Source: Pyrocephalus nanus
Taxonomy: Eukaryota > Chordata > Aves > Passeriformes > Tyrannidae
DNA length: 64,000 nucleotides
Direction of reading: 5' to 3'
Assembly: GCA_038380795.1 (NCBI GenBank)
Contig: CM076262.1
Coordinates: forward strand, 340,121-404,120
Under the pieces are notes generated by a model. It did not search any database. It saw only the letters and a program-made list of their open reading frames with translations, and had not been told where the DNA came from. Of the stretch, positions 23,963 to 36,725 are shown piece after piece. Each line of letters begins with the position of its first letter. Within the stretch, counting starts at the first letter, position 1. The position numbers and the translations under genes were made by a program.

Positions 23963-26559
23963 TTGAATGATACAAGTTCCAAAGGGTTTGAAAAGTGGTT
24001 AGATCCATGAAGGGAGAGTCTAATGAAAAGTGTATTCAAAGACATCATCAGTTTAAAGTTCAGCCATTGCTTAAAGCTAGGATGATTTTCTAGAGAAGTG
24101 TCCCTATGCACCTGTCTTCTCTTCAGATTCCCCTCTGATGCAGTAGGGTAATTCTGGGATAAATAAGATCTGCCAGGAAAAATAGAAAGTCCTTAGATTT
24201 TTTAGTCTAGAAAAATCAGACTAAGTGAAAGCTCATATAAATTTCAATGCTGTATGAAATTGTTTAGAAGGAACAATGATAAATTTTTTCAATAACTTTT
24301 GAAGCAAAGGAAAATAATTTCCTAGCTTTCACTAATATAATTTACTATTATCAATTATTATGAAAAATATTCTGGCTACATAGATAGCAAAGCACTGGAA
24401 CAGTCTTTCTGATGAGATTGTATATTTGTTATATATAGAGTATAATTGGTCTTTCTTCCTGGCCAGAAACTGATTAGATGATTCTTTCAGCTTCATTTCT
24501 ATTTTATTACTAAAATTTCCATAAGAATAGATGAAAAATTAAAGATGTATTTCAATAAAAGGTGCACCCTTAAAAAAATTACAGAGGTAATTAAATTAAT
24601 TAGTTACAGGTTTGAGACAACACATCTGGGTTGCTTCATTCTTTCAAAGAAAGTGATGAACAGAACTGAAGGTTTTATAATGTTCAGGCACTTTTTTATC
24701 ATTTAAAATCTATTAGAAAGAAAGAGGAAAGAAGCCTGAGTGATGGAAAATTAGACATGAGCCTCAGCGGATGAATTTTAGCAGGTCACCTCTTGAATAA
24801 AGGGAGAGTGAGCCCATACATAAACTATGGCATAATCTTGTATAAAGTCAGTTTTGATGACAAATAAATCATACTTCAGACTCCAGGGCAACCTAGGCAG
24901 TGCTTTTCAGTTGAAAAGAAAACAACACCAAAAAAATTAAATGAGGAACCATTTTTGGAATTAGTCAAATCTAAACTTTTAATGAGAAAAAATAAATACC
25001 AATTTTGTTCATAAAGATGCTAAGTGTGAAATCTTTTTTTTTTTTTTTTTAATAAAGCTTTAAAATAGGATGCAATATGAGGTCCCTCTGGAAAAAAAGG
25101 ATTGTTTTCTTTTTAGAGTGGGAATAGATAAATTTCAACAACTTCCTCCTGTCATCAGAATATTATAATAAGTTTTGTCAGTTAACTGAATCCCTCTTCA
25201 TTTACCCTCTTCATCTCACTTTGCCTTCTCTCTATGAGGTGGGAGGAGGGATAAACATCTGACTTCCTCTGGTGACTGCAGCTGCAGCAAACTAGTGAAG
25301 CATGATATGTTACATCACTATTTTTACTCTTTTTAGCCTTGGATAACTGTTTTCAGATAGTATGGAGTGCGAAGGGTAAAAATGTTTGAAAATAACTTTT
25401 TAAAAAAAGTTCATTGTCTTTCTTATAATGACTGTGTTGGTCTTAGAGTTTCCAAACCACTAACTTGAAAGTAAGAAATGATGTGAGCTAAAACACATAC
25501 ATACACAAAAAGATAACAGAGCAGATTAACATACACAAAAAGATAACAGAGCAGATTAACACACACACCAGTGAAATCTAGGTCAGGCTTTAATAACCTT
25601 CAAATTGCAGCTGAGACAATGCTAGTGAGAGTGTAAGCTAGTCAACCATGAGAGATGCATTCATGAAACCCAACTAATTTAGGTTTTTTAGAAGAAAATT
25701 CATTAGAAAATACCTATGTTTATGTGATTTTTTTCCCTGTACAAATATAATTGTAGGATTGCTAGAAAACTCACCACAAATAATTAACAGTGGATCTCTA
25801 GCAGCAGTGTTTTTAAATACTAAAATAATCAATTAAGAAGACCTAAGGTATGTATTTTTTCCTGCACAGAGTTTTTACCAAAAGATGGGGAAATAAGGAA
25901 GGAAAGGAAGGAAGGTAATTGCTTTCCTTCTAAAAAGGAATTAAAAGAAGACTTCTAGTAAATTGGGAGTTCAAGAGTATTTTTCTAAAACTACTGCTGA
26001 GTAAAATTTCCTGTAGAAAACAGTAATTTAAAAAAAGAAAAGTTTTGGTTAACTAATTTCAATACATTTTAGTCATCCTTTCTTTATCCCATGAAGACAA
26101 TATTTTCTGGGAAATATATATAAATATGTATAAAATACTCACAAACACAGAACATAAAATGTAGCATTGAGCGGCACCGAGTTTGTTATGGGAGGAGAAC
26201 TGCCTTTATAACCTGTGGTTTACACAGTTCAGTCTTGTGAAATTTGTTGGAAAAAGACATAGAAAGATGATGACTAATCTTCTCTATGCTGATGCCTTGT
26301 ATAAAAATATTCAACAAATATAGTACCTGATAAGAAGTTAACATTGCTTTGAACAGTAATTATTTAAACACAGGCCCCTGAGCTTTATGCGGGCATAGCC
26401 TCCCCCCAACCCATCCCGCCACAAGATTTCTCCTTCATATTTCATACCCTAGTGGACTGTGCCCATCCCTCACACCTGATACTGTTTATAAAGATTTCAC
26501 AGAATTGTTCATCCTCATAGGATACCGTGGCTGTTCCACAAAGCTCTGCTTATGGGATG
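23963..26559. other. AT-rich intronic DNA with small tandem repeats
   Basis: It contains a T tract at 25029-25049, the 30-bp duplication at 25501-25560, and a GGAA-rich purine patch near 25897-25916. No transposon or exon was recognised. Confidence 0.5.
25501..25560. repeat. Perfect 30-bp tandem duplication
   Basis: The unit beginning atacacaaaaagataacaga and ending gcagattaac occurs twice back to back without a mismatch. Perfect identity suggests a recent duplication or a length polymorphism. Confidence 0.97.
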
Positions 26560-26665
26560 TTGGGAATGCTACCTGCTGTAGCTGACCCTGTCTGGGGAGG
26601 GAAGCTGGACTACATAATCCCTAGAGGTCACTTCTAACCTTCCCCATAATTATGATTCTGTGAGA
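26560..26665 (+). mobile_element. CR1 LINE 3' end fragment
   Basis: The forward CR1 terminus is recognisable: gctgaccctgtctgggg, aagctggactacataatc, cctagaggtcacttctaacc, then attatgattctgtgag. It is 5'-truncated. The preceding 40-60 bases may belong to the same element, but I could not confirm that. Confidence 0.85.
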
Positions 26666-29148
26666 TCATGAATGGGCTCAGAGGAGATTTAATAAAAATA
26701 AATATTTATGAAAAACTAATCTATATTTGAAAAATCTTTTGAAAAAAAACATTTTAAAAAATGCCACAATCTCTGCTTCCCTTATAGACTAGACAGAAGA
26801 CATGCTGTTTTTCTAACCATATTCTCTCTTCTTCTCCCCTAGGAATTCTAGAAAAAGAAAATTATACAAAACAAAAGCAAAAAAAATTTCCGTTGTTCAA
26901 AATGGATTAAAGCCTCATTAAGCAGCAAGCAGGACTGATGTTTTCAGGCAGTATGATTTATGATTTTTTTTTTTTTTGTGCTGTTCACCAACAAACAAGA
27001 GAACAGCTCTGGAACTAATCCCTGTGGGGGAAAAGTGTACACAGAATGAGTATAATTTTAAAACTCCAAGGCCACATTTAACAATAAAACTATGCAAAAT
27101 ATTAGTTAATTTTCATTGCATCTTATTTTAAATAGTATTGTGTAATTATTCTTTCTTACTGAAGTATGTGTGTTCTGTCCAAAATTATCTTTGCTAGTTT
27201 TTTATGATTTCCCAGACTGATAAATGTGAAAGGAAAGAGTTTCCCAACAATTGTTACCAAAACTAGTGATTTCACAAAAAACGCTGGGTATCACAGACAG
27301 GAATCTGCACCAGATGGTGCCAGCACTGTCTGTGAATTGATAAAGTAATTATAGGTCTTTAAATATTTTTATGAATTTTATATAGAAGGTGTTCTTATGT
27401 CATTATAGAACAACTTTAAAATCCAAATATTGTCCTCAGCCTCTCTCCTGAGAGATGTAATGCTAAATGAAGACAGTATGAAAGGAGTACCTATCTTCAT
27501 TTTAAAACAATGAAAATACCACCTACTGTACAAGGAATCAATACTGTGTATTTTATTAGAAATAACTCCCACGTGTGCATATGCAGTATTTACTTTAACG
27601 TGAGCGCTACAACGATCTTCTGTTAGTGTGAACATAAGCAAGTTGTATTCTCTTTTGGAAGGCTAATCAAATAAATGGCTATGAAGGGGATATTTGTTGT
27701 TCAGATTCTAATTTATCTGGGCATTGGTATAGAAAAATTCTGCTTAAAAAAAAAAAATCCCCGAAGTTACCTTTAATTCTGATTTTTCTGACAGCTCTGA
27801 TATTCTTTACCAGAACTATGGTACTCATGTTTTATAAGTCAAAATTAAATACAAAAATTATAGCATTGCTATAATCTCAAGCAATACTTATCTAGTTATT
27901 TGAAAAAGGTCTAAAAAACTGGTGACATAATCATCTCATTCTACCTTTAGCAATTAAAGTGGATCTACAATATTTCTGAGAGATAACTGTCTATGCTCTT
28001 TCTTAAAAAAAAACTCTTAAGTATTCCATTTATGGGAAGGTTTAACTTTTTCGTATAAACAGCTACCTTGAAAGATTGTGTGAGGTTGGAACCAGGTTTA
28101 ACAGGTAACTGAAAGAGTAATTACAAAGTAATTACTAGATAGCTGCTAAATGTTATACAAGCAAACACTGTTTGAATTCTGTACTTTAAAGTCAGGATTT
28201 TTTTTTTTAATGCTGCAATAATAAACAGAACATTTGTGCAGCATTTAACAGACATACGTTTCTGTGAAGTAGAAGAATGTACCTTAAATTAATACAAAGA
28301 TTTTGTATTTTCCATATGTAAAAAGTCATGATTATGTCTAATTAGGCATGCAATCATACTTTTAAATTATAACAGGTGATACCTAAGAGCAAGAGAATAG
28401 CTGTGTATTTTAATAACAGTCTGGAGAGAACTGCATGAGCCAGAGGCACTGGCATCTATTTAAATATGCTATGCCATTTTCAACGTAATTAGTTATCTAA
28501 TTGCAACCAAAAACTTAGTCAATGCATTAGTACATGCAATTAAATAGTTTGTCTAAAAGCATTTCATTTGTAGTACTTTATTCTTAATTTCTTTCCTTTG
28601 TCACACTACCAGAGAACAGACTTGATTTTCAAAACCAACACAGCCAAACACATAAAATTAAAAAGAGCATTACGTGCCAGAAAGCATTATAGGGTAATAT
28701 ACCATTAGTGCTGTCTAGAATTCCAGAAACACACTTCTTTCTTTTCATGAAACTCTTTTAACTATTTCAATATATACCTTCATTTTATCTTCTTTCTAAA
28801 GCTAATTGTTAAAAGGCTCTTTAGGCTTTCTATATAAGCAGAGCATCAATTACAAAGGTAAGATTTCCATTGTAAACTTTATATAACCAGGGAATTGTGA
28901 CCAAATAAAGCCCTTATTTATTGATATTTCTAATTTGTACTATGCAGATCAGGAATTAGTATGACCGTTTTTCTATCATTATGTATAAGAGGTATAGAAG
29001 TTTCACTGGATGCAAATCAGCATACAGGCATACAAAGAAACAAGGAGATCATCATAATAAAGAAAAAAAGAACTGAAGAATTTTCTGTAAAGTTGCAAAT
29101 GTCATAAATATTATCACAAACAGTTAAGTGAAAGATTTACAGAGGGCT

Positions 29149-29167
29149 TTTTTTTTTTTTTTTTTTT
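29149..29167. repeat. Poly-T tract (about 19 T)
   Basis: An uninterrupted T run with no recognisable retroposon body next to it. Confidence 0.9.
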
Positions 29168-30921
29168 GTGGGAAACACCAAAGAAATTAGACAGTATTTG
29201 CTTGAAGCACTAAAATAGTGGTCCGAGACAGCTCCTTCTCAAGCTGAGAAGAGGCAGAAGTCAAGTTCAGTGTACTTCAAGACAATCCAGAAAATAATAC
29301 AAAGTGGAAATCAAATGAAGAACTGAGTCTCAAGAACAATGATTTGCAACATGATCTATGGGTGGACCCAAAAAAACAGAGCGTAAGATAGAGATAAATC
29401 TATGAGTAAAAGTCCGAAGTCCCCTAATACTCGCCCCCATCCCAAATTATGTATTACATTTGTAAAGACTTGGGAAGTCAGTTAAAATACTCAGGTCTAT
29501 AGATACTCAGCCTTCACTAGGAGTTTACTTCTGAAAAGACACACACATTTTCAAGCTATTATATTCTTTATGATGAGAGCCTAGAAGTCATAACTGCAGC
29601 CCCATATGAGGACTGAAAAAATCATGCAGTGGATTTTGGCATGGTGCCCCAGGTGAGCTGAAACACAAGCAGAGACAGCATGACACACATTGAGAAAAGA
29701 ATCAAGACCAGCCTGAATACAGTGCAAAGTGTGCTGGAATAGACATCGAATTGGGAGTTTCTGACTGCACATCCACAAGCAAGGGTCAGGGAAGAAGTGC
29801 AAGATTATCTTTTGGACAGTTGGAAGCAGAGCTGGAGTAGAGATAATTCTGTTTTACAGTTGTGTTTAGGATTTCTCCTAAGGTAAACTTAATTACAGTG
29901 ACAGCATAATGTGTAGCCAGAACCCTAGATAAGTTCAAGAAAATAATTTATGCAGAGGATAGGGTCACAACTTCAACCTGATTCAGTGATGGGGGAAAAA
30001 ATACAACCAAAAAAATCAGAAAATCCTTGGATTTTATACTAGACATAAGCTTTGAACTCAAGGAAAAAATAAGCTGTAGGAGATATATCAAGGAAGAATT
30101 AAAAATTCAGACTTAAATAAAAGAGGATGAATAAAAATTCATGAAAGAGCACAGAGGACAGAGATGAAATCAACTGGTGGGAGTGAATAGCTGCTAGAAG
30201 GTACTAACAGCACAAAAGAAAAGATGCTACCATGATGCAAATGCATGCTCAATCAGGCCTTCTGTTCAAGGTACAACGTGCCCTTTTCCATTAACACTGT
30301 TACTTAATAAAATGACTATTGACCAAAAGGAATTTTCCTGGGGTTCCTCCTCCAACAACATTCAGGACAAAGGAAATAAAAGGGCAGCGCTCGAAGAAAC
30401 AATTGGCATGCAAAATCTCTAGGGAAACAGAAGGAAAGTAAGAAAGAAGCATTTCAGAAAATACTCTAATGGCTTAATTTTTTCTCTTCTCTCTCGTCCC
30501 TGGAGAAGTGCTTTTCATATATGCATGTAAAAGCACTGACAGTTTTCTAAATAGCTGTTCTCCCTCCTCCTCCCAGGTAGTAAGAGAAAATAAAACTTAA
30601 TGTCTGCAGCAGACTTAAATTCCACTCTGTCTCATCATTTTGGTTGCAGTAGTTGCTGCATCTTTATCTTCAGTGAGGCTAGGCTGCTTTTGCACTCTTC
30701 TTAAAATGTCAGTGATGGCAGTAGAGAACCATTGGTACCACTAGGTAATTGTGAACACAATTTTTATATATAAAAAATTATATATATATATAATTCCATA
30801 TATACAAAAGCACATCTACTAATACTGCATATTATATATTTTATACTTATACTCTGAATATACACTCAATATATATGTCTGTGTACATGCTTATTCTTTT
30901 ATACAACAAAATCTCCATTTG

Positions 30922-30957
30922 TTTTGAGGACAAAACAAATTTTGAGGACAAAACAAA
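30922..30957. repeat. Perfect 18-bp tandem duplication
   Basis: The unit ttttgaggacaaaacaaa occurs twice in direct contact. Each unit carries a short inverted repeat (ttttg and caaaa), so the block has dyad symmetry as well as direct repetition. Confidence 0.95.
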
Positions 30958-33079
30958 GAGGGAAAATTGGAGTTTAACTTTGCAACATACTTTCTAAGTT
31001 TATATCTATACCCTCTTCAAATTATTATCTCTGCATTGCCAGTTGCAATCACTGAAAACTGATGAAAATTTCTTTAAAAACACGTCATTTTTAAAGGCTT
31101 TGATTGTGGAAAGAAATTACTTTATACTTGAGCCTTCTGTTTTCATTCTATTACCTTGCTATGGGAGCTTATTTTAAGTTCTGGGCTTCTAACTAGATCT
31201 TTAGTATATTAAAATTCAGACATTCAGCCTGTTGTATAGCTGTAGGTCTCAGGGATACTTCCTTGCACCCCTGACCCATCCTAGTCCTATGCTGGTACAA
31301 GGCCCTACAGTAAATCCTATTTTCTCCTTCTCTTGTTCCCTTGGGAAGGAAAAACAAGCGTACAGAGGCTATAAGGAAGACACAGCATGAGCTACATAGA
31401 AAGACAAGAGGTACATTATAGAATACACATGCTGTGTAGATTAGACACCATTGCTTTCCCAACTCTATACATATTATATACATATATACAGAGTTCTGAT
31501 GATTTTAATGAAGTCATGAGTTTCCTTCTATCGAAGAAATTTTAGGTCAAGTAATTTGAAAGTACAATCACAAGCAAAACATACACCTTTGTTTTCTCAC
31601 CACAAAATAACACAGGATGGAATCAGTTCCTCTGTACTAAGTATCTGTGCTATGGACATTCACACTTAATCAAACAAAGTCTAAGGAAATTTAACCTTCT
31701 CTTCAAAAGTTAGTTTAACTTGGTATTAAAGTCTTCTAGTGGCAGAAATACCACAAATTTCCTGCATAAAAAATATGTAGTACATAGCAATCCTGCAGTT
31801 ATCAACATATTCATGATATTTAGTACATAGATCTTAACAGTTTAATCCAATCAGTTATTCTAATTTTGTATGTTTTCTAAAGTTAATCATATCAATCATG
31901 TTGCAAACTTTTACGTGTCAAAATTTGTTATCAGGTCTCCTCTGTGAATCTCACATTTTCTAAATGTTCCCATTCCTTCAGTATTCCCTCATCTATCCAC
32001 ACTGTGTGCATCTTTTAGCTGTACTCAAAAATCAACTCGCAGTTGCGGCTGAGGCTTCTCCATTTCCATACTGAATAGAATAATTATCTACTATGTCCTA
32101 AAATTATGTTTCTTTTGAATAATTAATTTTTGTTTCTGTAAAACTAGCATATTTCTGCTTGCTATTCACTTTATGCTGCACAAATTCACCCCATTCTAAT
32201 CTTGTTTTTAACAACTCCTGGCCAGTTATCTCATACCTTGCAATTTTCAAGGCAAATAGGATGACAAGAATGATGCTTTGTGAAGTAAAAATCACATGAC
32301 AAACTACCTTATCACCTCTGTCATACTGCCTATATTGATGCAACTGGAAAGACACGGTCTACTATGGATTTTCACTTCTTTAAGAGAAGCTGAATTTTTG
32401 ACTGGGTATTTTTTTTATTGAAGTTCCTTGGAAAAAAAGCTTGCTCTATTCCATGCTGCAGACTGCAGAAAAGAATATATATTCCCACTTTTTATATTGG
32501 CAGATACTATTATACTTTGCTTTGAATACCAGCACACTGGAATTATACTGAATATAGCATCTCCCGTTCCAAGAGGATTACTGATAACAGGTACTCACTG
32601 CATGGGAAAAAAGCTCCACCTTACACTGATACAGAGCTATATAGTCATCATCTTACTGACAAGAAGTCCCATAGTTTGGAGATCAAACCTACTTAATGTT
32701 TACAGTGCAAAATCTTACATCTGGATATTTCATTTAGACAATAGTTCGAAATGAAGGGAAACAAACATAACTACTTAAAATGTACTTTCCTCAGGCTAGA
32801 AACTCTAGAACTCTCAGGTTTAATTTAATTTTGTGAAGTTTCAGTGTAATAAAATAGACAAGTTATGTAAAAAATTACTTAACTTGAATATAATATCAGG
32901 GAAGAGCCACTGATCTGTTTGGAGATTTGCAATTTTTTCAGGTTTTCTTTTTTCAAGATTCCTACTCCAAATTTTTTTAAAGCAGGGGCCACAGAAAATG
33001 GAAGAAATCAACAGACAAGCTATAATGTATTTACACCTATATTAACTGTATATTACACAATCAGTAATGTATAGAAATC

Positions 33080-33523
33080 TTGAAACTACTGTTTCTTAAT
33101 ACCTATGTAAATCAAAGTATGTTTTCAAGACTCGAGAGAAAATTTGCTATTGCTTCCACTACAGGCATTGCCCAGAAGTTGTTTAACAGTGGTTGTGGAG
33201 ATGTTCCATACTGTGACAGATCTCCAGAGCCTCTTTCAGAGATGTGCAAAACCAAAATGACATCTTCACCTATCATTTTTAGTGACTTGTGGAAATTTGT
33301 CAGGTTTTCAGGTCCTCATACTGTCATCGTTGTTGAGCTTTTCCATTTTCACAAGGACAAAATGACAAGTCCTGTTCCTGGAAGCAGAGATGAAACTGTG
33401 GTTGCAATAGGACTCAGACAACAACATAGTTTTTTCACTTACCCTTTAGTGACTGGATGTAGTAAAGGAAGAATTAAATACTTCTTTGCTGAAATGGGGA
33501 GAAGCTGTCTCCTGCAAAACTAG
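33080..33523 (+). other. 147-codon open frame, coding status doubtful
   Basis: This is the longest open frame outside the LTRs. The predicted product has no signal peptide, membrane segment or motif that I recognise. The first ATG lies in AT-rich DNA with no evident promoter, and no splice context was found. It is antisense to IMMP2L and sits deep in its intron. A stop-free run of 444 bp is uncommon but not extraordinary among hundreds of frames in 64 kb. I do not call it a gene; cross-species comparison would decide. Confidence 0.25.
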
Positions 33524-33610
33524 ACAGCTTATTTCCTTTCAATAACTTTTTAGGTCAGACTACTTGTTATAATGTTATGGTCAGGTGATTAGAAATTCAC
33601 TGAAGGTTTT

Positions 33611-33639
33611 TAATTAATTAATTAAATAATTAAATAAAT
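33611..33639. repeat. TAAT/TAAA simple repeat at the SINE 3' end
   Basis: The run taattaattaattaaataa followed by ttaaataaat abuts the 3' end of the minus-strand SINE. It may be the element's own tail after slippage, or an AT-rich target. Confidence 0.8.
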
Positions 33640-33771
33640 CACAGAACATTCTGAGTTGGAAGGGACCCACAGGGATTATGGGGTCCAACTCCTAAGTGAA
33701 TGGCCCATGCAGGGGATCGAACTCGTGACCTTGGCATTATTAGCACCAAACTTTAAACGAGTTAATCTTGG
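33636..33771 (-). mobile_element. tRNA-Ile-derived SINE with CR1-like tail (TguSINE1-like)
   Basis: On the minus strand the element begins with a degraded tRNA-Ile head (33702-33771). The anticodon arm keeps gtgctaataa, with AAT at 33739-33741. The variable region and T arm read gccaaggtcacgagttcgat followed by cccc, so the RNA polymerase III B box (gttcgatcc) is nearly intact. The A-box region has lost about four bases. A CR1-type 3' segment follows, ending near 33650 with cagaatgttctgtg, then an ATTTATTTAATT-rich simple tail at 33611-33639. This head-and-tail composition is that known for the passerine family TguSINE1, which is mobilised by CR1. It cannot be a functional tRNA because the D arm is deleted and it continues directly into the CR1 part. 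Confidence 0.88.
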
Positions 33772-36700
33772 GGTCATGTGTTCATTAAAAATCACTGTGA
33801 CTGTGAACTATCAAAAAAGCTTGGAGAAAATTACAAAACACAATGTTATTTATTTCCTATCACCCAGTGTTCTCAGGAATTCTCATTAGCTTTAATGCAC
33901 ATTAAATATTGCAAAATATTTCCTGGTATATATATTTGGCCTTCTATAATTTTTGTTGATGGCTTCCTTTCTTCTTTTTGACAATCTCAATGTCTAGGTT
34001 GCAGCACAGCCAGACAGAGTTTCATGAGAAAGCAGTTCCTAACAGGATTTTCTGTGTCTGAAATCACCTAGTTTTAAATTTTGCAGGGCCTTGATCTGCT
34101 GTAACAAATAATATGATACTAATGGGATTTTGATATTATGCTGATGTGCATATGGCTTGGAGACTCATGTAGTCAAGATCCACAGAAACTTTTAAAACAA
34201 CATTAAAAGTAACAAATGGGAATTTGATCAGAAATTGAGATTCATTTTATTTTAAATATCCTAAGATGAGTATAATCAGAACACCGCTGAGACAAAGCGG
34301 TGACATATTTGTGTGAAACTGGAACTCCATTCTCTTTTGCAAACAGTTCCAAGATTTCTTTCGTGAAGCTCCTATTTGAATCACAGATTTTAGTTTGAAA
34401 TTTGAGATTCATGCTGTATTGTATCTTCCATTGGGGACTACAAACTCCATTTGGTAATAAGATCTTTAGCCCTAACTTAATTACAGTATCTGAAAAGCTG
34501 ACAGGGAATAAACATGACTAATGATTCTGATTTTCTCTCATCTGCTCACCTATCCAGCAATCTCTCTGCACAGAACCTTGCAGGGTGATCACAATTGATG
34601 ATGTTTATATGTCTGACATTAGAAATAACTGTTGTAGCAAATCACACTTGTATCCGTGCACTACTTTAAAATTGAGGTAAAAGATGAAAATAAAATAACT
34701 ATGTTCAATTTAATCTGAATTTAAGGGGTAATTTCTGGCAAATTTCTCATTTTCAGAATAAGTGAAACATTTCATTCTATCTGCAGATCTACAGGGATGC
34801 AAATCTGTTTTCAGAGACGTCCTGTTCATGACATATTTTAGCAAATAAAGTCCAACAAGAGGGAAAGCAACTTAATTTGTTTTCAAATTTGCATTTATTG
34901 CCAGCTGCTGTCACTATCAGATGGAGAGTTTCAGGTGCTTGAGAACACCACCTTAGCAATCTTTCTTTGTTTTAAGAGACATGAATTTTATTCCTCCAAT
35001 CTGCTTCTATTTAATATAAGCAGAATTTGTCTCCAGTGAGTAACGGCTGGTTTGAATTTCTCATAATTAAAGACAGTGTGTTTTAGCACATATATATTTA
35101 ATTTATATTTAGACTGAAAGTTTCAGTTGCTTGGGAAGTGACAACACATAAACAAGATTTGAAAAGATAAATCATGATTCATTTCAATCTATTTTTCAGC
35201 TCTCTTCTCAACAGATCTCTCTTATACCTCTTGATTTCTAACAAATTTGGCAGGCCTTTTTCTCATTCATGTATAAATCATATAAATGTATTCAAAAATG
35301 CATTTATATGTACATATATGCACACGTATATATATGTGTATTCAAACTGAAAATACAGGTACCTTATATGAAATATTTGGAAGGACTTATGAATTTAGAC
35401 TTATAAATTAATATAGGCTGTCACAGTAATACAGTACCATACAAATTTCTTCTTCAGAATAAAGCAGCTGTCCCAGCAACCACATGCTAAATAATGACTA
35501 TAAGACAATTACACTGGAAGCTTGTCACACACCTGAATATCAGGGAAGCTCTTCTATTATTGATCATCCTTCAAATATCAACCAGTGAAGATACTTGTGA
35601 GACAAAGAATGGCTCAAATACAAACAGTTTGCATTCATTGCTGTTAAAGGTGTACTACTTACACTCCAAAGATGCACACTATCCCTAAGCTAACTTCATG
35701 TACATGTAAGAAAATTCAGAGAACAATTTTCATACAGTAAATGGGGCAAAGATTTAAGCCCAAAAATTTGCTGGATGTTTGCCAAAACTTCATCATGATA
35801 TTTTTAATTGCTTTTCATGAACCATCCAATTTGTTATGAAGAGTGACTCGTGTGCCTACACATAAGAGACTGGTGCTATTTTAGGTAGTCTGATGAGCCA
35901 TCCTCATGACAAGGGCAGCTATAAAACAATATTCATGAGAATTGTGTCTTTCTGAAACTATACTTTATAAGACCAGACACGATAACTAGGACATCTAAAA
36001 TGCCATTGGACGGGTATGTTTAAAGCAACTGAATCCCACCTATTAAACTTGTGAAATTTAGAGTTTTCCTTTGGAAATTAATGGTTGTACAGAAAGACTT
36101 TTTTAATTCATCACTCAACTTTCAACAATTAAAGACCTTTGATGGAACAGTTTCAGATATAAATTACGTTATCTTCTTTCAGCACTGAATATACAACATG
36201 GAAAATACAGCAGAAAAGACACCTAAAGAAGTAAGCACTAAGAGAAGAAGAAAAAAAAAATCCTTCATCAACATATTATAACCTTTTGCCCTTTTCCTGG
36301 CAGCAAGTCAGCATCCAAAAAGCAGTTAAAAGGTGAAACTTGACAGAAAAAATCTTAAATTCTGGTAAAAGACAACTCTGGACCAAAAAGTAGATGTCCA
36401 ATGTACCTTGGCATGTTCAAAATGATTTTCACATGCTTGTGTATGAAGAGATAGTGTAAAGAGATCTTGGAAATATTTCCAAAAGACTCTTCAATATCTA
36501 GTTTTTGCATCAAAGGATACACAGGAACAGAACACAATTACCTATGTAGAGGGTCTTACAGACTGACTTGAGCACTGATACAAAGATATATAGAGAATAC
36601 CTGGGCATGGAGTTGAGGAGAGGGAGGGGAGAATAGAAACATAATTTCCTATCACATTGCCTAAAAATTAAAAGAAAAGAAGGAGGGTTATAGGATGAGT

Positions 36701-36725
36701 TGCACTGCACTGCACTGCACTGCAC
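36701..36725. repeat. (TGCAC)5 pentanucleotide microsatellite
   Basis: Five perfect tgcac units. It is unusual here because most simple repeats in the window are A/T only. Confidence 0.95.

Larger units (their letters stand above)
26666..33635. other. Repeat-poor AT-rich intronic DNA
   Basis: About 7 kb without a recognised transposon. It includes T tracts (26966-26981, 29149-29167), an AT-dinucleotide patch near 30758-30850, a perfect 18-bp duplication at 30922-30957, and a 147-codon open frame at 33080-33523 with no recognisable domain. The stretch 28430-28580 is rich in homeodomain-like TAAT motifs and may be a conserved noncoding element. Confidence 0.5.

Noticed and set aside
23646..24008. 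120-codon minus-strand frame and its plus-strand overlaps as genes
   Set aside because: The block is a CR1 ORF2 fragment; the frames are relics or antisense shadows.
25501..25560. A CRISPR-like or satellite array
   Set aside because: There are only two adjacent units with no spacers; it is a simple tandem duplication in a vertebrate intron.
33702..33771. A functional tRNA-Ile gene
   Set aside because: About four bases are missing from the D-arm/A-box region, several stem pairs are lost, and the sequence continues directly into a CR1-like SINE tail.
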